Positions 42,101-50,714 of a stretch of DNA of 64,000 bases are shown here, piece by piece. Within the stretch, counting starts at the first letter, position 1; every line of letters starts with the position of its first letter. The stretch covers positions 62,001 to 126,000 of the forward strand of contig CAXBIS010000010.1 in the NCBI GenBank assembly GCA_963975885.1. The letters run 5' to 3'. The stretch is from Pseudazoarcus sp963975885 (GTDB taxonomy: Bacteria; Pseudomonadota; Gammaproteobacteria; Burkholderiales; Rhodocyclaceae). The notes below the pieces were generated by a model. The model searched no databases and was not told the origin of the DNA. It saw only the letters and a program-made list of their open reading frames with translations. The position numbers and the translations under genes are program-made.

Positions 42101-44645
42101 CGCGGTCGGCGGCCAGATCCTGCTGCTCGACGGCAGCCTGCAGGAAGCCGGCTCGATCATCTGGCAGGACGGCAGTACCTCGGGCTACGGGCGCGGTACC
42201 GATCCCATGGACCCGTCCTACCAGTTTCAGCGGGACGTCGATTACTGCTCGGGTGCCTTCCTGATGGTCAGGCGGGCAGTGTTCGACCAACTGGGCGGTT
42301 TCGACCCCTTGTTCGCGCCGGCCTACTACGAGGATACGGACCTGTGTGTCCGGATCTGGGAGGCGGGGCTGAGGGTGGTCTACAGCCCGCGCATCCGGAT
42401 CGTGCACGTGGAGTCGTCAAGCTATGGTGCCGATGGCAGTATCAAGCGGCACATCGTCAACAACCGCGAGCGCTTCAAGCACCGTCACGCCTCCCGGCTG
42501 CAGCGGGCCTGGGCGCGCCATACCACCGACGAGCTGCTCGCCCGCCTGGCCCTGGGCCGTTACTCGGCCCGAGTGCTATTTGTCGACGACTGCTGGCCCC
42601 TGGCCAGCCTGGGAAGCGGCCTGCCTCGGGCCCGCGAACTGCTGTCCGCCCTGTGCCAGGACAGGGTTTTCGTAACCCACTATGCCACCAATCTGGATAA
42701 CGCCGTTCCCGCCGTAGCCCAGGATGCGCTGGCGGAGAGAGTGGAGCGCATTACGGGTGGCTTCAGCCAGTTGTCACCGTTCCTGCAGGCCCGTGCAGCG
42801 CACTACAACTGCCTCATCGTCAGTCGGCCGCACAACATGCAGGCGGTGAATGCCTGGCTGGAACTGCAGCCGGAGGCAACCGTTGGAATGCGCGTCATCT
42901 ACGATGCCGAGGCGGTCGTGACGCCACGGAATCTGCTGCTCAGCCAGGCTCGGCCGCGCGCGCCGGCACCGGCCATGAGCCTGAGGGACGAGATATCGCT
43001 GACGCGCAAGGCTGACACCATCGTCGCCGTCAATGAGGCCGAGGCCGACATGTTCCGCATAGCGGGTCGCACCGACGTGCGGGTGCTCGGGCATTGTGTG
43101 GATGTAGATCTGAGCCCGGCCCCGTTCGAGTCACGCACCAACCTGCTGTTCGTCGGCCGGCTGGCGGAGATGGACTCGCCCAATGTGGACTCTGTGGAGT
43201 GGTTCATCGAACATGTCATGCCGCTGCTGAATCGCCAACTCGGCAACGACTACTGCGTGGACCTAGTCGGCCTGTGCGCCGACGAACTGCGCCACCGGTA
43301 CGCCCACCACAGGCGCCTGCGCTTTCATGGCCGGATCGACGATCTAACACCGTACTACGCCAACGCACGGCTATTCATCGCGCCGACACGCTTTGCCGCA
43401 GGAATACCGATCAAGGTCTACGAGGCCGCCGCACGCGGCGTGCCGGTGGTAACCACCTCCCTGCTGGGACAGCAACTGGGTTGGGTCGATGGGGAAAACA
43501 TCATGCTGGCCGACAGCCCGCAGGCGTTTGCCCAGGCCTGCGCTGCCCTGTACCACGACGCCCAGCGCTGGTCGGCGATCCGTGAGGCCGCCGCGCAGCG
43601 CGTGCGCCATGAGTGTGGCCGCCCGGCCTTCCTGCAGCGGGTGCAGGACTTGCTGGCCGGGCTGCTGACGCCACACTCTGGGGGCAGCCCGTCCGCCAGC
43701 GCGCCGCCATCGGACGGATGGAGTCGGACGGCTGCGGAATGGAGCCGCCCCCCCGAAGAGCGCAGCCGGGAGCACGGCATGTTCTGGATGGCTCACCCCT
43801 GGGTGGCGCAGCGCCTCAACACCAAGATATCCGGCGATCCACAAATCGGAACCTACCCGTATCTGAAGTCCCTGCTGCAACACCGGGGGCTACGCTTCCC
43901 CGTATCGCGGGCAGCCAGCCTGGGCTCGGGATTCGGTGGTCTGGAGCGAGAACTGGTTGCACTGGCGGTGGCCGAATGCATCGACGGCTTCGACCTGTCC
44001 GCGGATGCCGTGGCAGCGGCCCGGCAGGAGGCCAGCCAAGCCGACATGTCGGAGCGGTTGCGTTACCAGATCTGCAATCTCGAACAGGTCCACCTGGCAT
44101 CCGGAGCCTACGACTTGATCGTGGCGCGCCACTGCGTGCACCACATCGAAGATCTGGACCGGCTGTTCAGCCAAGTGAGGGCGGCCCTGAAACCCGGAGG
44201 GGTCTTCTGCCTGGAGGAGTACGTTGGCCCCGACCGCTTTCAGTGGAGCGATCGTCAGCTCGACGCGGCGAATGATTTTCTCAGAGGCCTGCCCACGCGC
44301 TACAAACGCATGCCCAACGGCGAGGAACGCAGTGAAGCCTTCCGGCCCGCCGTGGCCGACGTGATCGCGGTGGACCCGACCGAGGCCATCCGCTCGGCGG
44401 ACATCCTGCCCACGTTGCGGCGGCATTTCCAGATCGCCGCCCTGCGGGAACTCGGTGGCACCGTCCTGCACAACGCTTTGTACGGGATTGCCCAGAACTT
44501 CGACCCCGAAGTGGCCGAGGACCGGCAGTGGCTGGACGCCCTGTTTGATCAGGAGGACCGCCTGATGGCCGAGGGCGAGTTGGGGTCGGATTTCGCGGTG
44601 ATCATCGCGGCCAAACCAAGGGAAGGCGATACCGATCATGCATGA
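39120..44645 (+). CDS. 1841-residue multidomain protein: three methyltransferases, GT2 and GT4
   Basis: Domains in order: class I methyltransferase (~1-270; KSVLEIGPASGFLSYHMERS near 62); second methyltransferase (~335-530; AMLVELGTHHGVSYAAF, then DLLHIDGLHTYEAV near 445); Gln-rich coiled coil (~555-690); two repeats FDREWYLAQNPDVAALG and FSTHRYLALHPELVGAG (~743-818); GT2 (~885-1125; VSIVVVLFNNAALNLQCLTS, FLNNDTTL, EDTDLCVRIWEAG); GT4 (~1150-1510; LLFVGRLAEMDSPNVDSVEW, GIPIKVYEAAARGVPVV); third methyltransferase (~1555-1841; AASLGSGFGGLERE, ARHCVHHIEDLD). Probably a cytoplasmic, membrane-associated assembly that extends and methylates a glycan. The MTD start agrees with the truncated copy at 36994. 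Overlaps the next gene by eight bases. Confidence 0.85.
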   Translation: MTDMQLPPHLHCSPRFRDVEPRYPAFHDCDFYHTTTLPSGEMVSGQWDLRDNVQAYLGDVEFAGKSVLEIGPASGFLSYHMERSGAQVTAIEPSLERLWDCVPMPGIDFDAWRQTFLVSVQRVRNAFWYLHRQYGSSVRVVETDPETLPAEVGEFDVGVFASMLLHCRSPFSVLEGCLARVRETVIVTDLHDIAMDGQPVCRLLPDVRHKQIDTWWALSPDFVVQALGVLGFGNARVTTHYQKRGVDGQMIPLFTVVATRNVPMPRPRKANMRCEERPAPRIAPAEPDPQPPGRSAIAQRPVPLVRPAQQPRQPDPGSTDPLQGLLAETWAGLLSVPQRLGLPSGWWGHVPFASWLLEACQPAMLVELGTHHGVSYAAFCEAVLRQGLLTRCYAVDHWRGDQHSGHYDDSVYEDLKSLNEQRYGAFSELIRKDFSAAAEEFADGSIDLLHIDGLHTYEAVAHDFGTWLPKLSRRGVVLFHDTNVYRDDFGVHRLFRELSQQYPSFEFLHGNGLGVLACGTEVPEAIARLCQSDDQRQTLAVRERFARLGFTWELQAREHDTQAQVQGLQQQVVALQKSVATQALILEERDAAHVQAQQLQQQVEALQKSVAEAHQSSSLRVTAAEEPDLHWEGVVREITQERDGLMQSLYDLQADLTAQQQRRQQQIRIYDQVVTDLLRRHAEEVDFENQPRHEERHPAIPRLLAWCRSQLPVSLPSGLQFVRPLLHQLLIGINPVAKVVARSTFFDREWYLAQNPDVAALGAHPVYHYTVIGARTGRDPGPWFSTHRYLALHPELVGAGVNPLYHFEMIGRKAGRPLGLSGDITMTPVPTSAGAPVLPAQEATPLPGGTPAPDDRARHMEQARHQLRAFLADTGNRLTFRQQPDPVVSIVVVLFNNAALNLQCLTSIHAQQATPLELIVVDNASTDETTLLLDRLEGCTVLRQQENLHFLRAANIGARAARGRHLLFLNNDTTLCSQALAEACGILDREADVGAVGGQILLLDGSLQEAGSIIWQDGSTSGYGRGTDPMDPSYQFQRDVDYCSGAFLMVRRAVFDQLGGFDPLFAPAYYEDTDLCVRIWEAGLRVVYSPRIRIVHVESSSYGADGSIKRHIVNNRERFKHRHASRLQRAWARHTTDELLARLALGRYSARVLFVDDCWPLASLGSGLPRARELLSALCQDRVFVTHYATNLDNAVPAVAQDALAERVERITGGFSQLSPFLQARAAHYNCLIVSRPHNMQAVNAWLELQPEATVGMRVIYDAEAVVTPRNLLLSQARPRAPAPAMSLRDEISLTRKADTIVAVNEAEADMFRIAGRTDVRVLGHCVDVDLSPAPFESRTNLLFVGRLAEMDSPNVDSVEWFIEHVMPLLNRQLGNDYCVDLVGLCADELRHRYAHHRRLRFHGRIDDLTPYYANARLFIAPTRFAAGIPIKVYEAAARGVPVVTTSLLGQQLGWVDGENIMLADSPQAFAQACAALYHDAQRWSAIREAAAQRVRHECGRPAFLQRVQDLLAGLLTPHSGGSPSASAPPSDGWSRTAAEWSRPPEERSREHGMFWMAHPWVAQRLNTKISGDPQIGTYPYLKSLLQHRGLRFPVSRAASLGSGFGGLERELVALAVAECIDGFDLSADAVAAARQEASQADMSERLRYQICNLEQVHLASGAYDLIVARHCVHHIEDLDRLFSQVRAALKPGGVFCLEEYVGPDRFQWSDRQLDAANDFLRGLPTRYKRMPNGEERSEAFRPAVADVIAVDPTEAIRSADILPTLRRHFQIAALRELGGTVLHNALYGIAQNFDPEVAEDRQWLDALFDQEDRLMAEGELGSDFAVIIAAKPREGDTDHA

Positions 44646-45414
44646 GACCGCTTACCACTCCGGCCGCCTGTTCTTCCAGACGTATGCCCGAGACGACTGG
44701 ACGCGGGCACTTGAAATCGGCAGCGCGAACGTCAATGGCGCCCTGCGCGACCTCTGTCCGCCCCAGGTGCATTACGTGGGTCTGGACCGGCTCCCGGGGC
44801 CAGGCGTGGACCTGGTGGCCGATCTGAACCACGGCCTGCCCTTCGCAGCCGGAAGCTTTGACGTGGTGCTGTCGAGCTCGGCCCTGGAGCACGATCCGGC
44901 CTTCTGGGACACCTTCTGCAACGCCGTTCGGCTACTCAAACCCGCCGGGCTGCTCTACCTCTGCGCACCCAGCAACAATGGCTTCCACAGGCATCCGGTG
45001 GACTGCTGGCGCTTCTATCCGGACGCCGGCAAGGCGCTGGAAAACTGGGCTCACCGTCAGGGCCTGACGATCGAGCTGGTCGAGTCCTTGACCTCCCCGC
45101 CGGCCGAATCGGGCTGGTCGGATTTCATCGCCATCTTCAGCAAGCCGCCGCATCGCTTTCGAGCGAACGCGCGGCTCTGGCAGCAGCGCCAGGCCCAGAA
45201 CATCTGGGACATCGACCATGCCGCGTTGCTGCACCCCAGCGGCGACACCTTCGACATGCGGGTGCGCGCCCAACTGCAGGCCGACTTCGCCGCCTGCCAG
45301 CAGGAGAATCAACAACTGCGCCGTCAGCTCGCGATGCTGTCGCGGGAGATTGATGCTGCCTACCGTGCCCTAGCGGAACTGGCGCCGCCGTCGGGCTCTA
45401 CCCCGGCGAACTGA
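44638..45414 (+). CDS. SAM-dependent methyltransferase with C-terminal coiled coil
   Basis: 258 residues. Class I methyltransferase: RALEIGSANVNGALRDL (motif I), VHYVGLDRLPGPGVDLVADL (acidic residue binding SAM ribose) and FDVVLSSSALEHDPAFWDTF (motif IV). Residues ~212-245 are heptad-like (ACQQENQQLRRQLAMLSREI) and may dock to the coiled coil of the giant protein made just before it. ATG 44638 overlaps that gene's end. It probably methylates the same glycan. Last gene of this plus-strand run; 188 bases with nothing recognisable separate it from the convergent 1263-residue transferase. Confidence 0.82.
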   Translation: MHETAYHSGRLFFQTYARDDWTRALEIGSANVNGALRDLCPPQVHYVGLDRLPGPGVDLVADLNHGLPFAAGSFDVVLSSSALEHDPAFWDTFCNAVRLLKPAGLLYLCAPSNNGFHRHPVDCWRFYPDAGKALENWAHRQGLTIELVESLTSPPAESGWSDFIAIFSKPPHRFRANARLWQQRQAQNIWDIDHAALLHPSGDTFDMRVRAQLQADFAACQQENQQLRRQLAMLSREIDAAYRALAELAPPSGSTPAN

Positions 45415-45602
45415 TCTCCCAGGCTGCCATGGCGGCCGGCCCCCCTGGCTGATCGCGACGAGTGGCGCATCGCGGTACTCGTCTACGCCTCGACGCGAAG
45501 ATGACTAGCCCGCATTTCTCACGGGCTCAAGTTTCACCGCGGTGACCAGTGGAAAGCAGGCGGTCCAGTCCCTTGTCGTCGGGGTGCATGAAAGCGCATC
45601 CT

Positions 45603-48600
45603 TCATGCTTCAGTGTTACAGATCAATGCTTCCCTTTGCTCACCCTGCCCGGTCAAACACGAATCCAGCAAGTGCGCAGCGCTCTCGCGCCATGTCAGCC
45701 ACGGCAGCCCGTCCGACTCCGGATGGTCGCTCCGCTGATAGAGGTCGATCCACGTCTTCAGCGATCGCCCAAGCTCATCTGGCGACGATGCATCGAAATA
45801 ATAAGCGTGCTCTCCGGCGACTTCACGGAACACAGGAATGTCTCTCGCGACGATGGGAAGCCCATGGTGCGCGGCCTCGATAAGGGGCAAACCGAAGCCC
45901 TCGCCGTAGGACGCAGCAATCAAGCATGCGCTGGCGGCATAGACATTTTCGAGGTATTCGTCGCTGATCCCTTCCAGCCAGAAGAGCTTTGAGCCCAGTT
46001 GAGGATGATTGCGCAAGCATTCGACGGTTCGGTGAATGTCGCGCCGTGATTCCGGCGGCAGGTCCTTCCACCCTTCCTGGCCAACCACGATCAGGTTGGC
46101 TTCCAGACCCTCGGCCCACAACTGACCGAAGGCATCGATGACCTGCTGATGGCCCTTGCGTGGCTCAATCGTGCCAACCATCAGAAAGCTTGGACGCTGG
46201 CGTATCGCCTCCAGCGTTCTTCGAGCATCGTCGGGCATCCCCGAACTCGCGTCGGAGGCGGAAAGATCGGCCCCCAGGTGAAACCACTCGATGCCGAAGG
46301 ACCGCCGGTTCCTGAAGCTGACCTCGTTCTCATCGATCCACGACCTGAGGTCACCCGCGACGGACTTCGAAATGCACACGACACCGTCGCCTTGCAGGAC
46401 CGACTCCAACCAGCACCGGCACGCCTCGTCCGCTCCCGGCGGAAAGACCTGCGGCATACGCAACGGAAGAATGTCATAAAGGATGAAATGAACCTTGCAC
46501 CCCTGGGCGCGCCAGCGCTGCAGTAGCCCGTATTGCGCCGCCTGGACCAAACAGCCTCCGGAGATGTCCAGGCCGATCAGGACGTCCCCGTTGCCGGGTT
46601 CGGCAATGTCGTCCTGCAGAATATCGGGCGGGCATCCAAGCAGGCCGAGTACGTAGCGGCGCGCATGGCGGTAATGCCAGCGGCCTCCGTCCTCACTGAG
46701 ATACACGGGCTCGACGATGCGGTAGCCGTCCGGCGGTGATTCCAGCAGTGACAGCGTCAGGGCTCGCGCGACCCTCTCGATACCCGTCCGGAGGTCCTTG
46801 ACGCAGGTGGCGGTGATATCCAGATAGATGCGACGGGCGGGCCGCGGCAGCGGGAAATCCTGGGCCAGAGTGCGGGAAAGCAGGCGCAGTCCGCCATCAT
46901 CGACGGGCGGCCCCTGCAGCTTCGGGGCGAGGGACCGGATCAACGCAGGCAGGCCGTTGACAGCGGCCCGGTGAAAGCCCTCGATGGCGTCCCGATATGC
47001 GTTGGCGCACGTCGTGGGCGCGTGGCGTTCGCGGATGATCTCGCGCCCTCGTGCGCCCATTGCTGCTCGCCGCGCCGCGTCACGACGCAGCGCCTCGAGC
47101 GCCTCCACGAGTTGTTCATCGTCGAAATCGTCAGGTATCAGCCACACGGACTCGGAATCGAACTCGGCCATTGCGCCATTGGCATTTGCGATCACGGGAA
47201 CGCCATTGCCCATGCAGTCCAGCACCGCACCCGAGGTCTCGCCCCGCGAATTCGTGCGCAACTGGACCGCGAGGTCGGCTGCGGCGAGGTACTGGCGGAA
47301 ATCGTCCGCTTCGGCGAAGCCGGTGATGTCGATGCGCTGTTCACATCCGCTGACCTTGATCATGTCGTTCAGCATGGCGCCATAGTCGCCCGCATTGTTC
47401 TCGCCGACGAAGATCAGGCGGCATCGGGGATCCGCCGCCAGGGAGCTGCCCGACCATGCTCGCAGCAGGCGATGGTTGTTCTTGTATGGCGTGAGAAAGC
47501 CGAAAGAACACAGGACGAAATCATCAACGTCCAGACCCAGCCGCTTCCGGGCGGCTTCACGATCGACCTCGTCGGGTGGCTTGCGGACAAGAGGGATGAT
47601 TCTCCAATCCGCGCAGGCATGCTCTCGGTACCAGCCCTTTGCCAGTTCCCGCGAATAGGCGGAGTGAACGATCACTCCCTGGGCATGCTGCAGGACGTGC
47701 CAGTTGGCCGGATAGTCCTTCCTGGCCCGCTCACCATCGAGGTAGCGATCGCGTACGGCGCCATAGCCGTGGCTCAGCAGAAGCGCCTCGGCCCAGGCAT
47801 GAGGACGACCGAAAACGACTTCCATCCATTCCATCAGACCACTGAGATAAAAGTCGTGCAGCACGACTACACCGGGGACATCCTGAAGCAAGTCCAGCAT
47901 GTGCGCATGAAAATGGGAGTTGCCCATCTGGTAGAGAACCCGGTCGACCTGATCCGCATTGGCCCGTAACCAGTTCGCATCCCTTGCGCCGCCGTACGCC
48001 TTCGCCAATGGAGGCTCGACGCAGTCCTGAGCGACGACCAGTTCGATGTCGTAATGTTCGGCCAGGGCCGGCAGTAGCTCGGCGCTGTAGTCGGCGATTC
48101 CAGTGCGCTCGGGGGGCAAGGGGGAAACGAAGGCCAGTCTCGGTCGAGTCGCGGCAAGGTCGGTCGCGGGCCGTTTTGGCAGTCCCCTGGCATGGCGCTC
48201 CCACTCAGCGATCGCCCGTCCTGCGGTTTCGTCCCACGAGAACTTTCCAGCCTGTTCAGCGCCGTGCACACACAAGCGCGACCGGAAGTCCTCGTCCTCC
48301 AGCGCCTGCGTCATCTTGTGCGCAATGGCCTCGACGTCGAACGGATCGAACAGTGCTTCGGAGAGCCCGATCACTTCGGGCAGGCTGGAGGCATTGGCGC
48401 CGATCACCGGCGCCCCGCAGGCCATGGCCTCCAGCGCCGGCAGGCCGAAACCTTCGTGCCACGACGGGAAAACGTAGAGCCGACACAGGTTATAGAGCCG
48501 CAGCAGTTCGTCATCACTGACGTAACCGGTAAACAGCAGTGCGTCATCCTTCAACCGGGCAGATCGAGCGACCTGCTTGAGCTTGGCGATCGCGCTGTCG

Positions 48601-49394
48601 GACATCTTTCCGGCAAACAGCAACTGGTGACCTTCTCGCAGACGCGCGGGCAACGCGGCGTAGGCCTGGATGAGACGAGGCAGGTTCTTGCGCTCGTCGG
48701 CGCCACCAGTGGACAGAATGAACGGGCGCACGATATCGAACTGCCGGCGTATACGGTCCGCTTCACTTTCGGAGAGCCGGACGCGACGAAAGATGTCATC
48801 GATGGCGGTCGAGACGCTGACGCACTTGCCCTCCAGATTCGGCAGGGCGCGAATCGACTCCTCCCGGCAGAAATCCGAGATCGCGAGGCACAGGACGGCG
48901 CGCTCGAGATGCTGGATCTTGCGCCGGTAGTACTGCTCATACGCGGGGTGGGGCTCCAGGTACTGAGCGGGATTGAGCAACGGGATCAGATCGTAGAGCG
49001 TCACGCTCACCGGCGTGATGCCGTCAAAGCGTCCAATGCTCACCACCGCATCGTCGAGAAGCCCCTCGAACAGCGAGCTGATGTGGATGATGTCTGGCCG
49101 CAGGCTCGCAAGAAAGGCCTCGCGCACCAGCTCGGCCTGATCGCGGCGGGCATCGTTCCCTCCCCGCACAGGGCCCGGAGCCTTCCAGACCCGAATGTTC
49201 TCCTGAGGCAAAAGCCCCTCGAACTCCGCGCGAAGTGGTTCGACGGTACTCGGGAAAAGCCCACTGAGCGCAAGCATGACCTCGTGCCCACCACGGTTGC
49301 GGGCCACCGCCTTGGCAAAGGCGAGCGTATAGCGCCCGATGCCGCGAAAGCGACTTTCGCCTTGTGCGCCCTGCATGTCGATGACGATGCGCAT
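45603..49394 (-). CDS. 1263-residue protein with three GT4 glycosyltransferase domains
   Basis: Three GT-B modules in one chain. Module 1 (~1-405): MRIVIDMQGAQGESRFRGIG, ILSTGGADERKNLPRLIQAY and HEGFGLPALEAMACGAPVIG. Module 2 (~415-810): AFVSPLPPERTGIADYSAEL, CSFGFLTPYKNNHRLLRAW; its donor site reads NSRGETSGAVLDCMGNGVPV, less canonical. Module 3 (~855-1250): IYLDITATCVKDLRTGIERV, MVGTIEPRKGHQQVIDAF and YGEGFGLPLIEAAHHGLPIV. The layout resembles multidomain mannosyltransferases such as WbdA that make repeating-unit polymers. The ATG overlaps the preceding methyltransferase stop by one base, so they are co-translated. Confidence 0.87.
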   Translation of the reverse strand: MRIVIDMQGAQGESRFRGIGRYTLAFAKAVARNRGGHEVMLALSGLFPSTVEPLRAEFEGLLPQENIRVWKAPGPVRGGNDARRDQAELVREAFLASLRPDIIHISSLFEGLLDDAVVSIGRFDGITPVSVTLYDLIPLLNPAQYLEPHPAYEQYYRRKIQHLERAVLCLAISDFCREESIRALPNLEGKCVSVSTAIDDIFRRVRLSESEADRIRRQFDIVRPFILSTGGADERKNLPRLIQAYAALPARLREGHQLLFAGKMSDSAIAKLKQVARSARLKDDALLFTGYVSDDELLRLYNLCRLYVFPSWHEGFGLPALEAMACGAPVIGANASSLPEVIGLSEALFDPFDVEAIAHKMTQALEDEDFRSRLCVHGAEQAGKFSWDETAGRAIAEWERHARGLPKRPATDLAATRPRLAFVSPLPPERTGIADYSAELLPALAEHYDIELVVAQDCVEPPLAKAYGGARDANWLRANADQVDRVLYQMGNSHFHAHMLDLLQDVPGVVVLHDFYLSGLMEWMEVVFGRPHAWAEALLLSHGYGAVRDRYLDGERARKDYPANWHVLQHAQGVIVHSAYSRELAKGWYREHACADWRIIPLVRKPPDEVDREAARKRLGLDVDDFVLCSFGFLTPYKNNHRLLRAWSGSSLAADPRCRLIFVGENNAGDYGAMLNDMIKVSGCEQRIDITGFAEADDFRQYLAAADLAVQLRTNSRGETSGAVLDCMGNGVPVIANANGAMAEFDSESVWLIPDDFDDEQLVEALEALRRDAARRAAMGARGREIIRERHAPTTCANAYRDAIEGFHRAAVNGLPALIRSLAPKLQGPPVDDGGLRLLSRTLAQDFPLPRPARRIYLDITATCVKDLRTGIERVARALTLSLLESPPDGYRIVEPVYLSEDGGRWHYRHARRYVLGLLGCPPDILQDDIAEPGNGDVLIGLDISGGCLVQAAQYGLLQRWRAQGCKVHFILYDILPLRMPQVFPPGADEACRCWLESVLQGDGVVCISKSVAGDLRSWIDENEVSFRNRRSFGIEWFHLGADLSASDASSGMPDDARRTLEAIRQRPSFLMVGTIEPRKGHQQVIDAFGQLWAEGLEANLIVVGQEGWKDLPPESRRDIHRTVECLRNHPQLGSKLFWLEGISDEYLENVYAASACLIAASYGEGFGLPLIEAAHHGLPIVARDIPVFREVAGEHAYYFDASSPDELGRSLKTWIDLYQRSDHPESDGLPWLTWRESAAHLLDSCLTGQGEQREALICNTEA

Positions 49395-50614
49395 CAGCGC
49401 GGTCCCTCCCTGTTTGCGAGGGCATCCCGAAGCTGGCGATGAATCTGTCGAGCGCGGGGTGAGAGCGCCTCCTGTCGGGGCGGAATCTGCAGCTCCGGAT
49501 CCCCCTGGCCCGAGTCGCCCGCAATGACATCGCGGCGATAGGCGATTTCCAGAAGTTGCTGATGCAGGGGTGGGAAACGCATCAGCCAGCGGTTGATGCG
49601 TTCACTCAGTTGCGGACAGCGCAGGGTGGCGGCCATGACATACGCCAGTGGCACTTGAACGATATCAATACCGCGACGAATGACGTGATTGACTCCTGCG
49701 CGCGCACTGCGTAGCGGATTTGACATCCCGGCCACGCGCCGCAGCGGTGCCGTAATGCGCCAGGACCAGCTTTGCTGGAGGGCCTCTATACGCGCCTGAA
49801 GTTGCTCTTGCACAGCCGCGTCCGCCAGGCGTGCCTCGAGGTTGGCGAGACGCTGGCTGACGCCTTCGAGCCTCGCGTCGTAGCGACTGGCAAGCTCCCC
49901 GAGTTCGATACCACGGCGAGCGGCAAAGGCAGTGTCGAACTCGCGGAGCATCTCGGGCGGCGCGGCCTTTTGCGCCACAACGGCGTAGTCTCGACTGACC
50001 CCTCCGAGCACGTCGAGCAGGCCGATGTCGGTGCGCCTGCGCAGGGTCTTGTCTTCCTGCAAGCGAACGACGCATGTACGCGCAAAACCGTGATATTCCG
50101 GCAGGAAGGACATCTGTTGCGGCGGAATCGGGCGACGATGCGTCGGATCGAGGTAGAAGTTGCAGGTTCCGACCACCAGATTCTCCGGGTTTGGTGTCTC
50201 GAGGATCAGAAGCCCGCCGGGCTTCAGCACCCTGAGCGCCTGACCAACAAGAGCGTCCAGCGTTTCGAACGAAACATGCTCCGCAACGTGAAAGCCGGAC
50301 ACGACGCACTGCGACGCGTCATGCAACTCTTTCAGGTGCGCGATGGCATCGCAATGGGACACATGCAGGCCACGCTCGATGCAGGCGGCCAGCATGCCTT
50401 CGTCCAGATCGACCCCGTGCGGCTCGAACCCCCAGTCGCGCACCAGTTCGAGCCATTCGCCGCGCCCACAACCCAGATCGATGGCGTACGCGGGGCGATA
50501 CACCTTCTGCAGCGGCTCCACAAAGGGTCGGTATGCCTGCAGCCGCATACGGATGACCTCGCGGGGGCCGCGGAAGCGTTCTTCGAACGCCCGGTATAAA
50601 CCGGCTGAACTCAT
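49394..50614 (-). CDS. SAM-dependent methyltransferase with coiled-coil/helical tail
   Basis: 406 residues. Motif I AIDLGCGRGEWLELVRDWGF (about residues 44-63), then GVDLDEGMLAACIERGL, and VVSGFHVAEHVSFETLDALV. Residues ~240-290 form a helical stretch (LEGVSQRLANLEARLADAAV) that may be a scaffold, followed by a basic segment near 290-340. The N-terminal part recalls WbdD-type chain-terminating methyltransferases, but no kinase domain follows. Paired with the triple GT4, it may cap or modify that polymer. 100 bases separate it from the 986-residue transferase upstream. Confidence 0.8.
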   Translation of the reverse strand: MSSAGLYRAFEERFRGPREVIRMRLQAYRPFVEPLQKVYRPAYAIDLGCGRGEWLELVRDWGFEPHGVDLDEGMLAACIERGLHVSHCDAIAHLKELHDASQCVVSGFHVAEHVSFETLDALVGQALRVLKPGGLLILETPNPENLVVGTCNFYLDPTHRRPIPPQQMSFLPEYHGFARTCVVRLQEDKTLRRRTDIGLLDVLGGVSRDYAVVAQKAAPPEMLREFDTAFAARRGIELGELASRYDARLEGVSQRLANLEARLADAAVQEQLQARIEALQQSWSWRITAPLRRVAGMSNPLRSARAGVNHVIRRGIDIVQVPLAYVMAATLRCPQLSERINRWLMRFPPLHQQLLEIAYRRDVIAGDSGQGDPELQIPPRQEALSPRARQIHRQLRDALANREGPR

Positions 50615-50714
50615 CTCGGAACCTCAACCTGCGGCGCACACCAGTTCACGCCTGCGCACAGATGAATGCGGAACGGGCCCGCAACCCTCAACGCCGAGAC
50701 CGGCGCGCCGTCGT

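Noticed and set aside
45427..45446. Imperfect inverted repeat after the methyltransferase gene as a terminator
   Set aside because: The stem is short with a mismatch and no T-run follows.
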